From the NCBI GenBank assembly GCA_009760885.1, contig CM019701.1, forward strand, positions 20,390,630-20,454,629: a stretch of DNA of 64,000 bases, in the 5' to 3' direction. The notes under the pieces were generated by a model. The model ran no database searches. It was given only the letters and a program-made list of their open reading frames with translations, and had not been told where the DNA came from. Of the stretch, positions 36,601 through 51,600 are shown one piece after another; position 1 is the stretch's first letter, and each line of letters opens with the position of its first letter. This DNA is from Achatina immaculata. Its lineage: Eukaryota > Mollusca > Gastropoda > Stylommatophora > Achatinidae. A program made the position numbers and the translations under genes.

Positions 36601-39600
36601 TTAGGCCTCGGTAATTTCCATCTTTTTGGGCCCCTGAAAAATCACCTAGGTGGTCGCTATTTCCAAGACAGTGAAGACGTTGCTAAGGAAGTAACTTGTT
36701 GACTGTGGCAGCAGCCAGAAACCTTCTTTGATGCTGGCTTTCAAGGACTTGTGGATCAGTGGGATAAGCATCTGAGTGTATGGGGGGATTATGTAAAAAA
36801 TGTTATTAAATTTCAGATAAGTACTCACAGTCATTTTTCTAGCTCATTGACTTGCCCTTGTATGATATACAGAATGTTCCAAAAGTTCCTTTACATTTTC
36901 CAGATGCCGCTGTAAGAAGTGGCTTATGGAAAAGTATCCCTTCCAAGTGAAAAAAGGAATCGTTAAAATACAGAAAAAAGGCAACTGCAATAACCAGAGA
37001 GGAGTAACCTTACTATCATTTGTGTCAAAAGTATTTTGCAAAGTTATTCTGAATAGAATTCAAGATATAGTGGATACTGCAATGAGAGAACAAGAAGCAG
37101 GATTTCGAAAAAGGAAAAACTATCTCGACCAGATCTTTACTCTAAGAACATATTGAAAAGCAGTCAGTCAGTCAATCATCTGCATGTCTCTTGCGGAACT
37201 TTGCCTCCCTAACAGCACTCCTGTAGGCTTCTTGGTTGTAAATAAGATGCCCTGCTGCTGGGATCATGACGTTTAATGTGTCCAAAATATTTAAGTTTTC
37301 TTTGTTGAATCCTCTTTACTAGCCAGCCTTCTTCGAAGTTCTTGTAGTATGGATATATTTGTTCTTTTTTGTGTCCATGATATTTGATAAACTCTTCTGT
37401 AACATTTACATTCAAAGGCATTTATGTGTTTCTCAGCTGTTTTGTTAAATATCCAGGTCTCACAGGGATACGTTGCGATGGGAAAGATGCATGCCCTTAA
37501 AAATCTTATTTTTGTAATTCTGTCAGTTTCTCTCCACAGCTTCTTTAGTTGTTTTACTTTCTGAAGAGCGATAGATGTCCTCCTTTTAATTTCCCTATCT
37601 CCATTATTAGTTAGTAGTGATCCAAGATATTAAAAACTCTCCACTTCTTCCAATTTTTCCTCATTGATACCAATGTCAGCTGCCTTATTTGTTTTGTCAG
37701 TTGTCATCAGTTTAGTATTCTTCCCATTTCACTGTTCTTATGGACTGACATAATTAGTTTTTCCATTTCTTTTTGTGTTGTGGACAGTAATATCTAATCT
37801 CTGGTATTTCATAAGTTCCAGTATTTATTTCATAGATAGTGAAAAGCAGAAACCATTAATACTGAACTTCATAGACTTTAAAAAGGTATTTGATAGCATA
37901 CACAGAGATTCTTTGTGGAGAATTTTAAGTCTATATGGAATACCATAAAAAATTGTCAACATCATTAAGGACCTCTACAATGGATAAATATATTTGTGCA
38001 ATCAAAACAGAAGAAGGGATGAGTGAATGATTCCAGATTGAAACAGGCGTGAAACAAGGATGTTTATCATCTCCTTTGCTTTCTGGAATTGCAGTAGACT
38101 TCATAAAGAAAAAATACTGCACAGGTAACACAGGTATTGATTGGGTACATAGGACCCAACTAGAAGATCTTGATTTTGCTGATTACATAACTCTTATCAG
38201 TAACAATGTGAATTCCATGCAAGAAAAAACAAATATCCTGTCTTCATTGACTATCAGAATAGGACTTGAAATTAACAAGGACAAAACAAAAATAATGAAA
38301 CTTCCCATTAATCAAAATGGAAAAATACACGTCGAAGGGACAGCTGTTGATGAAGTCAGTCAATTTGCAAACCATGCCGGCTACATAGACCAGGATGGTG
38401 ACACCAGAAAGTAAGTTAGATTTTGAATTGCAAAAGTAGCATTGATCTTCACGAATCTTGAGAACATGACATTCAAAAGGTATAAGCACAAAAAAACCAA
38501 GTTAAGACTATTCAATTCAAATGTAATATCTATCCTCATTTATGCATGCAAAAGCTGGAAAACAACTAAAGAAATAGTCAAGAAATTAAACTCTTTTGAA
38601 AACAAATGCCTAAAGAAAATACTCGGCATCAAGTGGAATGAATTCATGAACTATGCAGAAATAAGACAGTTGAGCGAACAAAAACCAGTCTCATGGGTGA
38701 TCAGGAAAAGGAGATGGACATATGTTGGTCACATGATGAGAAGAAATGATCAGGGAATCCCAAAACAAGCTATCAAGTGAAACACAACAGGCTGAAGAGA
38801 AAGAGGCAGACCATGGGAAACTGTAAAGAGGACAATGTTAAGAGAGTCCAAATTAATAGGCATAAAATCCCTTGATGAGGTTGAAAAGCTTACTGAAAAC
38901 AGGAAAAATTGGCGAACTACCTTCTGAGCCATATGTAACATTTAATGGCACAGGAGGATATAAGATATAAGACTGTAAGAAGACAAATGTGGCCACATGG
39001 AGAGCATTTTGACTTTATCATGAGTAGATTTTTCCTTGGCCTAAATTCCGTGGTTATTAAATTTTTAGTTTGTGTGACATGTTATGGGATGGAACATTGT
39101 ATTACAAAAAATTCTAGCAAGAGAATGTGTAGCAAAAGTGGAAGTGACAGAAAGGTATCAGTGAGTACTGATGAATGACTATGATTAGGTAAGGACTAGA
39201 GGTGATGTTGTGTGAAGTACAGGAATGATAAACAAGAGAGTTGATGGACTTTTCACGGTGTCTTCACATACAGTGGCCAACCATCCCATGTTATATGGGA
39301 CAGTCTTGTATTTTAAGGATTTGTTCCAGGAACCATGTTAGCTTGGTTGGGATCCTTAAATATTCCTTATTTTGAAACACATATCCCATATTGTCCTGTA
39401 TATTTGATCCTTGCCGAGAGCAGGAAAACTTGGCAAACAACTATGCAAGCCCTATGTGATGTTTAATGGCATGGGAAGAATGTACGATGTAATATGATGT
39501 AAGATATTTTGTCTGTGATCACCACATGTTCAGAAATGCCAGAATATTAAAATAGTGGAAGTGTTGCTGTTGTGAAGGAAATTCATTCTGTCGAATATGA

Positions 39601-42600
39601 AACATAGTATGCATTATTCATATGTATTGGTTGTATACACATAGTAATAAATAGGTTAGAACTGAGAAAGGGATAACTCAGAAATTAGGTAATAGAAGAT
39701 TAATACTGCACTGCCTTGCCTCTTTCTTCTTACATCCTTCCTTTGCCACTAAACATCACATAGGGCCCACATGGTAGTTAGCCAAGATTTCCTGTCTTCG
39801 ACGAGTTTTTCAATCTCATCGAGGGATGTTATTGCCACTGAACTGGCCTCTCTTAACAGTGTCCTCTTTCGAGTTTCACGTGGTCAACCACTTTTTCTTC
39901 AGCCTTTTGCGTTCCACTTGATAGTTTGTTTGGGGATTCTCTGATTGTTTCTTCTCATCACATGACTGACATATGACCATCTTCTTTTTCTGATCACCCA
40001 AGAGACAGGTTGTTGTTTGTTCATCTGTCTTATCTCTGCATTGTTCTTGAATTCGTTCTACTTTATACTGGGTATTATCTTTAGGCATGTGTTTTCAAAA
40101 GAGTTAAATTTCTTGTCTATTTCTTTAGTTTTCCAGCTTTCGCATGCATAAATGATGGTTGATATTACATTTGAATTTAATAATCTTAACTTGGTTTTTG
40201 TGCTTATAATATTTGAATGCAATATGTTCTCAAGATTCTTGAAGGCCATTTTTTGCACTTTGAATTCTAACTTCCCTTCTGGTATCACCATCCTGGTCTA
40301 TGTAACTGCTGAGATATGCAAAATAGTTTACTTCTTCAACAGCTGTTTCTTCAACGTGTATTTGTCCTTTGTGGTTAATGAGAAGTTTTATTTTTGTTTT
40401 ATACTTGTTAATTTCAAGTCCTATTTTACTAGCCAGTGAAGACAGGGTATATGTTTTTACTTGCATTGATTTCACATTGTCACTGATAAGAGTTATGTCA
40501 TCACCAAAATCAAGATCTTCTAGTTGGGTCTCACGTACCCAATCAACGCCCGTTTTACCAGTGCAGCATTTTTTCATTATGAAATCTATGGCAATTCCAA
40601 AAATCAAGGGAGATAATATACATCCTAGTTTCATGCCTGTTTCAATCTGGAACCATTCACTCATTCCTTTTTCTGTGTTGACTGCATAAACATATCCATT
40701 GTAGAAGTCCTTAATGATGTTGACAATTTTAGATCTCTCTCTGAACCTTAAGTGCCCAGGGCACATGGGGCTTCCGCAAGGGTTTTCCACAAATGCCTGT
40801 CCTTTGCCTTTTTTTCTGCTCTTGCCCAGGTGAGCCCTCTATTGCTCAACATCCTTTCAGTTGTTCTTCTCCATGTCTCTTTTGGTCTACCCTTACTTCT
40901 GTTCCCCTGTGGTGTCCATCTTAGTGCTATTTTTGGTAGTGAGTTGTCAGTCATTCGGAGCACATGTCCCAACCATCGCCAGCGTCTTTCCTCAATAATT
41001 GCTGTCAGTGGCTTCATCTGCATTTCTGCCAATAAGATGTTATTTCTTATGGTGTTTGGCCAAAATATTTTTCTAATTCTTCGTAAACATTTAGTCTGGA
41101 AAGAATTCAACTTGTTTTCTATGGTTTTGATGATTTTCCAGCATTCACTTCCATAGAGTACAATTTTAGATGGTATTATTAAAATTCTCCACAGTGAATC
41201 ACTGTGTATGCTACCAAATGCCTTTTAAAGTCGAAGTTTAGGTTTAATGGTTTTTGCTTTTCAATATGTCCTTCAAGTATTATTCTTAGAGTAAAGATCT
41301 GATTGAGACAGCTTCTCCTTTTTGAAATCCTGCTTGTTCTTCTCTCATTGCAGCATCCACTATATCTTGAATTCTATTCAGAATAACTTTGCAAAATACT
41401 TTTGACACAACTGATAGTAAGGTTACTTCTCTCCGGTTATTGCAGTCGCTAAGGTTGGCGTTTTTTTTATATTTTAACAATGGTTTCTTCTTTTCATTTA
41501 GAAGGGACCTTTTCTTCTTTCCAAACTTTATTAAACATTCTCTGTAGTTGGTTCACGTTGTAAATGTTAATAGCTTTTAACATTTCGGGTGTTATTTCAT
41601 CTTCACCTGCAGCTTTGTTGTTAGCCATTAGATTCACTGCTGTTTCAATTTCATGCAATATAATTTCATCTAGGTTGACATTTAGTTGTGGGAATTGTAA
41701 GTCAGTTTCAAGGTTTATCAATTCTTTTGTGTGTGATCTATTAAGTATTACTTGGAAGTATTCAGCCCATCTTTACTTTTGGTCTTTACTTGATGTTAAT
41801 AGTGTGCCAGTTTTGCCTAAGGATTTGTCTTTCTTTGGATGCAGTAGTACTTGTTAGCCTCTTTTCTATGTTATATAGTGTTCTGCTGTCTCTTGTTTTT
41901 GCTGCCTTCCTGGGTTCTTTCACCGTATTGTCCTTGTATTCTCTTTTATCCCTTCTAGCTGAACGTTTTACTTTATTGTCTAGTTATTTGTATGTTGCTA
42001 GATCTATTCCAAGATCTGTCGTTTCATTCAACATGGCTAATTTGGCCTCTTTGCACTAATTTAAATAATTGCACATCAGAAATAGATGTAATGCAGGTAC
42101 TGAATGATGTACTATCTCATTAGCACCTGCGAAGTTATAACCTAGCCAACTGATGAAAATTTTGAGTTAAAATTTATCTTTAAATTTCCACAATACCCAC
42201 CCTCCACTTCATGCAATCCTCCCTACTTGATTGAGTCTTCCTATATTTTAACTTGGGGGAAAAAAGGATCAGGTTGCTTCACATCATGTTTTTTTTTTAA
42301 AACTAAACATAGCTGTATTTTCAACTTATTCTACCAAATCTCAGAATAAAGGGATAATTGGAGAGTGACTTTTTGTGATATACAACATTGATAGATATAG
42401 ATTTACATTTGTTCAGACATTTTTAAAAAAAGTCTGACTAGACCAGCAAAACCAGGAAATCCAGTTAAAAGGTTTCATATAACTTAAAAAATAATCTTCT
42501 TTCAGGCAATCTCCATTTTTCATATGTGGCTAATACAGACGGAGTCTTCACTTACTCATGTGGCATTCTAACTCAAGATGAAAAGCAGATTATACTTGGT

Positions 42601-45600
42601 CCAACCACCACTCTGACTGTTACTGCATCCACCAGTATGTAACATAGAATTTCCATATGTACACATATAAGTATCCTAACCTAGCTATACTTGACGTGTA
42701 TAAATAAATGCCATTCATTTTGTTTCCCCCCGTGTAGTACCCAGGATCTACAAAGAATAGGACCACTGTACCCTGCCACACATGATCGTAAAAGGCGACT
42801 AAGGAGGGTTCAGCATAGGGCCAGCAACCCTATCTGGTAAAAAAACTATCAGACTGCTACAGAAACAGAAGCAAGGGAAAAAACAAATGCAGGTGGAAGG
42901 AGAAATGCTTATCAGGAAACTGAGCCCATGATGGTTGTGGATGAAAGCCAGCCACTGGAAGTCCCCAGCCCAACCGCAGACCTCTTGAAATCTAAACACA
43001 AGATGCAAATAGGCAGCTGGAATGTAAGAACACTTAACCAGACTGGAAAACTAGCACAAACCATCAAGGAAATGCACAGATACAAATTAGACATACTAGG
43101 AATACAAGAATCAAGATGGACAGGACAAGGCAGAAGGAAATTAACAACACAGCACACAGAAGATGCAATAATATGGTCAGGTAAAGAAGATCATCATGAA
43201 GGAGGAGTAGCATTGATTGTAACAAAAGAGGCATCAAGAGCATTCTGAAATGGACCACTATAAATGAGAGATTATTATATGCACGCTTCAACTCAAGATT
43301 CACGAAGCTGTCTATTATAGTTTGTTATGCACCAACAGAAGCAGCTGAAGAGGAATTAAAAGAAGATTTTTACAACAGCCCCCAAGCCATAGTAGAAACA
43401 ATACCCAAGCATGATATGCTACTCATCTTGGGCAACTTCAATGCAAAAGTAGGTGAGGGAAATGAAGATAGAAGAAGAATCATGGGAAAAGAAGGAATCA
43501 GAGAAATAAATGAAAATGGATAAAAACTGTGCAGTTTCTGTGAAGAAAACATGATGACCATCAGAGGGACAATTTTCCAACATAAAAACATCCATAAAGT
43601 GACTTGGAGGTCCCCAGATAAAACAACAGAAAACCAAATCGATCACATACTAATAAACAACAAGTGGAAACGGTCACTACAAGATGTGCGAGCAAGGAAA
43701 GGAGCAGATGTAGGAAGTGATCACAACCTTCTGGTAGCAAAAATAAAACTAAAATTAAGGAAAGCCAAAATCGGAGAACACAGAAAGATACATTTTGATA
43801 CAGGAAAACTGAAAGACCAGCAAACAAGGAATGAATTCTCAATAGCACTTAAGAACTACTTCAGTGTCTTACAAGATGAAGCAGAAATGTCCATACTAGA
43901 GTTCAATAAAACACTACAGGAAACAGCAAAAGAGGTGCTGGAATATCGGAAATGGAGAAAAGAGGAATGGATAAGCAAGACCATATGGGAAAAGATAGAG
44001 CAAAGAAAAGAAATAAAAAAAAACTACTAAACACCAAATCACAAAGGCTAAAAGAACAAGTTTTAAGTAATTATGCACAAAAAGACAAAGAAGTGAAAGA
44101 ATCATGCTGTCAAGATAAACATCAATACTATGACAACTTAGCAGAAGCAGCAAAGAAAGCAGCATATGCAAATGACATGAAAACCATATACAAAATCACA
44201 AAGCAGATGACAGGTAACGTCAGCACAAGATGCGAGAGTGCAATAAGGACACTAAAGGGACAACTGGTCAGTGGAGAAAGAGAAAAAACTGAAAGCTGGA
44301 GTTAACACTTTAACATCCGACTAAACAGAACACAAGCAGTACAAACAATAGACATACTGAAGCAAAAATGAAACTAAACATCAATACAAGACCAATAACA
44401 ATAATTGAAGTAAAAGAGGCAATAAAGAAGCTAAAATTAGACAGGGCACCAGGTGAAGATGAAGTGACTGCTGAGATGTTGAAAGCAGATGAAACAGAAA
44501 CACCAAAAAACTTTGCAGAATATTACAACAAATTTGGGATCTAGAAAAAGCTCCAGAGGAGTGGAAAACTGGGCTTATAGTAAAACTACCAAAGAAGGGT
44601 GACCTCAGAGATTGCGGGAACTGGAGAGGCATTACCCTCCTGCCACTCACCAGTAAAGTATTTTGCAGAACCCTTGACACAGTGCTGGAGGACCTTGACT
44701 TTGCGGACGACAGTTGTCTACTATCAAGCAGCCACCAAGAAATGCAAGATAAAATAAACAAGCTAACTCAGAATGCAAAACAACATAGGACTAAAGATCA
44801 ACGTAGGAAAGACAAAGTTAATGAAGCAAAATGTGAACAATTGAAATGTACTGAGAGTAGATAGCAAGTTAGTGGAGGAAGTCAATGAAATTGTATACCT
44901 TGGCCGCTGTTGGTGAGATCTTCAGCTGCCGTGCGTGGAGCGGTGCTCCTCCCGGCCAGTGAAGAAATTTGCAAATGAGGTTGCCGCGCAGCATCACTGC
45001 GGAAAGGTGGTAGAAAGATAAAGCGAAGCAAACAGTCAAATCACGGCACCTCTGGTCTGGAGGTCGGCCACGTCCTGAGTGCAGTCATGTCGGGTGAAAT
45101 GCATGAACTGGCTTGTCCCAGAGGTTAAGACACTGCTGGCGAGACTCTTCAAATGCCGCGCGTGGAGTGAAGCTCCTCCTGGTTAAGGAAGTAAATGCGG
45201 AAAAGAAATAAAGGTTGCTGTGCGGAGCCGATGGGAAAAGGTGGTGGAAAGTGAAGTTTAACTGGTATGTCCAGTAGTATCGCTACGAGAGCTATACCAC
45301 GGCACCTCTGCTCTAGAGGCCGCCCACGTCTGAAATACACCTACACTGGTGAAATATGCCTAAACCGGCACACATCAGGGATGGAACTCGATGGCTAGAC
45401 ATGTCATGCCACCTCCGCTCTAGAGGTCGGTAACGCCTGATAAACACCCATACTGGTGAATTTTGCCTAAACCGGCTCATACCAGGGGTGAATCTTGAAG
45501 GCTATGCATGTCACAGTACCTCTGCCCTAGAGGTCGGTCCCGTCCCAAACACGCCCATACTGGGATAATGCCTAAACTGGCTCAACCCAGGGGTAGAAGT

Positions 45601-48600
45601 CAATAGTGGCGAGGATTCGTCCTCCTGGACAAAAGCTCCATCCTGGTCACAACTAGGAAGGGTAGCGGCCACGACCGCAAAATGCTGAAGTCGGAGACAC
45701 TGGACCAGGGCAGTCTAGATAGGCAACCACCTCTCACCCGGCGGGGATGTTTGCGGATCCTAATCACGCTGAGGTTTTCCGGTGAGAAAGTCCAACCCTG
45801 GACTGGATGGGCAACCACCTCTCACCCGGCGGTGATACATTGGTATCTCAAAACATGTCGAGGTTTTCCGGTGAGAAAGTCCAACTCTGGCTTGGGTGGG
45901 CTACCGCCTCTCACCCAGCGGGGATGCACTGATATCCTAAACACGTCGAGGTCTTCCGGTGAGAAAGTCCAACCCTAGACTAAACTGGTGCAATGAAAAC
46001 CACGGTGTCACGCAATCCCGCTTCCGAGACCCACCAAGAATACAGGCTAAAGCACTGTGATACTCTGAACCCCTTGTGGTGCTTTCGTGGATCTCGTGTG
46101 GTCTATTTTGGACCACACAGGGGACCACGGGACCTAACGAGGACCACAGGTGTGAATTCAGTAGGTTCACAGTGTGGTTTTTGGTGGTAGAAGTGAACGA
46201 AGAAGAAGAAGAAGTATACCTTGGCAGTAAAGTAGTAGAAAATGAAGACAGCACAGAGGACATCAACAGCAGACTTACTAGAGCAAACCAGGCTTTTGCA
46301 GTACTGCAGACTATATGGAGAACTAAAAAACTAAGCATGAATACGAAAATCAGGATATTTAAGAGTAATGTTCTAAGTGTACTACTCTATGGAAGTGGAT
46401 GCTGGAAAATCACCAAAACCATAGAAAACAAGTTGAATTCTTTCCAGACTAAATGTTTACGAAGAATTAGAAAAATATTTTTGCCATACACCATAAGAAA
46501 TAACATCTTGTTGTAGAGATGCAGATGAAGGCACTGACAGCAGTTATTGAGGAAAGATGCTGGTGATGGTTGAGACATGTGCTCCGAATGACTGATAACT
46601 CACTACCAAAAACAGCACTAAAATGGACACCACAGGGGAATAGAAGTACGGGTAGACCAAAAGAGACATGGAGAAGAACAACAGAAAGGATGTTGAGCAA
46701 TATAGGGCTCACCTGGGCAAGAGCAGAAAAAAAAGGCAAAGGGCAGGCATTTGTGGAAAACCTTTACGGAAGCCCCATGTGCCCTGGGCACTTAAGGTTC
46801 AGAGAGAGAGAGAGAGAGATTTTGTTTGGTATATACTGTAATTTGCACTAGTCTTACCCACATGAATATTCTTTACTTTACCCATTCTTTCATGCATTCG
46901 TGATATTAATTATATATAACTTTGAAATCGCAGTTTACCAGTGTAATATTTAACGTTTGCTGAAGTTCCATGCATTATAGCATCTCATTTTCATCTTTAA
47001 TACTTTTGCTGCTAATGGACATGTTTAGATATTATGCCATATCACTGCTAAGGATATCTTAACAAGTTTCAAGATTTTCACACTTCTGGTGCTAAGACTT
47101 GTTCTCCATAATACTAGTAGCATCCATAAACTACCATAGTTGTTCAATAAAGAGAGGGTCACATTAGCTGTTTTTTGTTGTCGTTGTGGCCTAGTTTCAT
47201 TTAGCAGACTTGTCAGTGAATCGGTACCGGTATTATTTTTTGCCTCATAAAACAGGAAGGGTTCTCAGTACTGTATATGTGTTCATTTCTTTCCAGCATT
47301 CATCTTATATTATATACTACACTGGTATCTCTTGGTCATATTTCATTTAGTACATTATAAAATAATTCTTATACCATATCTAGACAACCATCCTTGATAT
47401 AATTTTTTTTCATATTCCCCCCCCCCCAAAAGAATGTTGCAACCTGTCAGAGTGCTCTCTAATCATAACATTACTATACAATCAAACATAAAAATCACAA
47501 TCATTCATATAGTTTGACAATTCCAGTCATCCCAAAGGAAGGACAAGAAGCATTACCCGACTTAATGTGAAGATGTTTTGCACATCTGTTACACAAAAGA
47601 TGCGTAGTCAAACTGCTACTGTGATTATTAGTTTCAAAACTAATGATAGGTTTTCTTCATTATAGGCATCATTTCAAATTTCTGTGATGCAAAGTTTCAT
47701 AAGAATATGAAGTATTGTATGCATTATTCATACATATTGGTTGTATACACGCAATAATAAATAGGTGAGAACTGAGATAGGGATAACTCAGAAATTGAGT
47801 AATAGAAGATTGATACTGCACTGCCTTGCCTCTTTGCACTAATTTAAATAATTGCAACATCAGAAATAGATGTAGTGCAGTTACTGAATGATGTATTATC
47901 TCATTAGCACTGCACTATTTTTATTCTTCGTACAGTGCTCAGAATCTGTTGGTATGCATTCTGTATACAGAATCTTTAACTATGTTTTCAAAATAATAAA
48001 AGCTACTTACTAGTTTTGGTATTTTTTATTCATGTTCAGCACTTTGAAATTAATATAAAATTCATTTCTGAACCATGCTGTATTCTGTTGTGAGTGATAT
48101 TTTCCTGCCACAGTTCTTAGGTGCTCATTAGGGATGGATTGATTAGAACTTACCAGAGTTGTTTGGGGCACTCTGCTCCAGTGATCATCTCCCAGTAATT
48201 CTCATACTTGTTTTTTGTTGAAGTAACCAGCAGGCTTGTCATATTTCTTCATACAAGTGCCTATCAGAAGGTTTCAAGATGGTGGGAAAAAAAAAGCTTA
48301 TTGTATTTAAATTAGGTCACATCACCTTCAAAGTTGTCTCCTTGGGAATGTACAAAATGATCCCAGCACTTCTTCCATGACTCAAAAGCACAGCAGAAGT
48401 CTTTTTCCTCATGACTGTCCAGTGCCACATGTGATGTGTTTTGGATGTCATCTAAAGTGTCAAAGTGGTGTCCCTGTAGCACCAGTTTCATTTTTGGGAA
48501 CAATGCAAAGTCACAGGGAACTGGGTCAGTTGTATATGGAGGGGGTGGGTCAACCATCATACTGTTTTTCATCAAAAGTTGTGTCATTTTGAGGAGTGTG

Positions 48601-51600
48601 TGAGCAGGTATATTGTCATGATGCGAAAGCCAATTGCGCCTGGGCCAAAATTCAGGTCTTTTTTGCCACACAAGCACCATAGAATAGTGCAATATTCATT
48701 AGAATTCACCATAGAACTGATAGGAACAAATTCTAGGTGAACAATGCCTTTCATATTAAAAAAAAAAGATCATCACGCATTTTGTTGCATTCTGCGCTTG
48801 TCATGCCTTCTTTGGTCTTGGTGACTCTGGGCTATTCCATTGCAATGATTGTTGTTTTGTTTCCAGATTATAGCTGTAAATTCAACTTTCTTCCGCCATG
48901 ATGATCCCAGATTTGAAAGTTGGGTTGTCATTAGTCATCTCATGTTAACTCAAGGCACACAAGATGCCACTGTTTTTTCTTGAGAGTCAAGAGGCTGGGG
49001 ATGTACTTTGCAGTAAAACGATGCATGTTTAGATTTTCTGTAAGGATCTCCTGACAGACTCCATAGCTGATTCCAACAGTGTGACATGGCTCATTGATTG
49101 TTCCTTGACAGTCCTCTTGGATGAGTTCATGAATTTTTTTCCACATTTTTTGGTGTTTTGCTGGTGACTGGTCACCTTGACTGCTTGTCATCTTGCACTG
49201 ACTCTTGAAACCACTCAGAATGTATAAACTAGGAAAAAAGTAGGAGCAGCTTTATTATTTAATGATTACAAAGTTTGACATTTTGCCATGAGCTTTAATC
49301 ATACAAAAACATACAGGACAAAGAAATAGAGGAGATAAAGTATAGATTCATATGAATGCTATATTAAGAATAATAATAATAATGAATAGAGCACTTAGCT
49401 GTAACTGTAAGAAGATGTGGCTTGTCTGACACTGTGTGTCAGAAATAGGTAAGGTAGGACATAGAGACTGTTTAAATGGAGACCTGTGATGTGTGGTCGG
49501 TGGGTCATAACTGGGGGTGGTGGGTAAAGAAACCATAGAGGGGAGAGAGAGTGGTACAGTGTTAACCTAGCCAGGAGAAGGTGAAATATATGATTATAGT
49601 TAGGGTAGAGGGGTTGTAATACGATGCTGGGACTAGGTTGTGAACTATGTGTAACAAGTGAGAAGGGAGTGGAGCTTAGTGGAGAGGGATTATAATTGTT
49701 GAAGACGAGAATGTTAGGTGTAGCTGAATAGCGAGTTTAACCTCTGTGGTTCCAGCGTCCCATAATCCTGAATGTAGCAGTTCTCAAGCGTTAGGTGGCT
49801 TGTGTCATCTGCGTGATATTGTTTGATGTCTGTTACCAGAAGATCAGATTTTCCTGTGTGGTTGGGGCCATTGAAATGATTTGAGACTGGTTTCGAAGCA
49901 TGCTGGGCGATATCATACAGATGTTTCTGCATGCAGTCCCCTAATCTGAGGCCAGTCTCACAGGTATATGTTATCTTGCATCTTTTGCATATGATGACAT
50001 AATCACATTATGGGACTCGCATGTGAATCCCTCATGAAGAGTGAGGATAGTTTTGGGAAAGGTGATCATTTTTGTTTCCAAGACTACAGGGCAGGTAATG
50101 CAGCGGGGGCAGTTACATTTTCTGGTACCAAAATATGTAAGCCTCCACTTCAAGTGGCTGTGGACAAGGATGTCCGTAAGTTTTAGCTTACGCTTGTATG
50201 CTAATAGGGGTGGATCAGAGAAAATGTCTTGGGTGTCGGGGTCGAGCTGGATTAGTGGCAGGTTTCTTAACCATCTGACCATGTGATTGGAAAGGCAGTA
50301 CTAACTTAACTCTGTCAGATGGAGTAACAGGTTTTTTTCTCTACCAGTTCTATGTCTCTGGCAAAGAACATAACCGACTTCTGCCTCTACCTCCACCACA
50401 GCCGGTTTCTTCTACTTCTAAAGGTGATCCACCCTCCAATCGGCCCCTCTCCTGTCACATCCGACCAACAGGGTTCTATCTCACTTGACCATCAGACCAA
50501 CCTTCCCAGATTACGCAGCACATTCAAGTTCTCGTACTCACACCTGTAGATAATTCTCCCTCTCCTCCTCCTCCTCCAACCTCTAATGTAGTTTGTATTC
50601 CCCCCACCACCACCAATTTGCCCCTTTCTGATGATGAGAAACAAGCCCTTAAATTTATTCCTGTCCGCCCTCAGTGTGATTGCTATTTTTTACTCCACGA
50701 TGTTAAACAGTTCAGACTACAGCCTAAATATCACTTTGCTAACAAAGAATCTAACCAGCTCGCACTAAACCCAGATGACCCATTTGCCCATTACGACCAC
50801 CATAAATATCGCTGGACACCTTTCCCGGGGCTTCCCAAGCTTTAGATCTGTACATTGATACGATGTGGCATGAAATCCAGAACCTCCGACCACCAGCACT
50901 TATACATTTCAACCTAAACAAGGGAGAGTCCAAGGCATTGTCCAGACTCCGATGTCGAGATGACATAGTAATAAAATCAGCAGATAAAACATCGAATCTC
51001 GATCGAATTTTGAATCGAAAAAAAGATTTATATATTGTGGAAGTAATGTCACAACTCAGCAACACAAAATTATATGCCCCACGTAAAAATGTAAAAACAA
51101 TGCTACCCGTTCAAATAATGATGAAGTGGAAGCAGCCATTAAAGACTTGATTACAGAAAGTTGCCTCCCACCCCAAGCTGTTTCTATTCACATCAAGGAC
51201 AGCTGTTTAGGCAACCCCACCTTCTATCTTCTTCCTAACATTCACAGACCCAGTCATCCTGGACGTCTTATTGTATCACTATGCTCATCCCAAACTGAGC
51301 ACATTTCTGACTTTTTGGGCAGCATTTTCTAGCTGCTAGTACACAAACGACCCTCTCTTATTTAAAGATACAAACTATGCCTTAACAACTTTTGATGCGA
51401 TCACACTCTATCAACACCACACCTATCACAACTTTCTCCTTGATGTCTGCTCCCTATATAACTCTATTTCCCATCAGGATGGACTCTTAGTACTCTGCTA
51501 TTTTAGCAACAAAAACCTTCACCCCACCACTAACACTGACACCATAATCAGACTTATACAGCTGGTACTAAATCTAAATTCTTTTGAATTCAACGGTGAA

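Noticed and set aside
36861..36922. Another mariner or Tc1 end (AGAATGTTCCAAAAGTTCC)
   Set aside because: It is only about 20 bp of suggestive text with no matching inverted end nearby.
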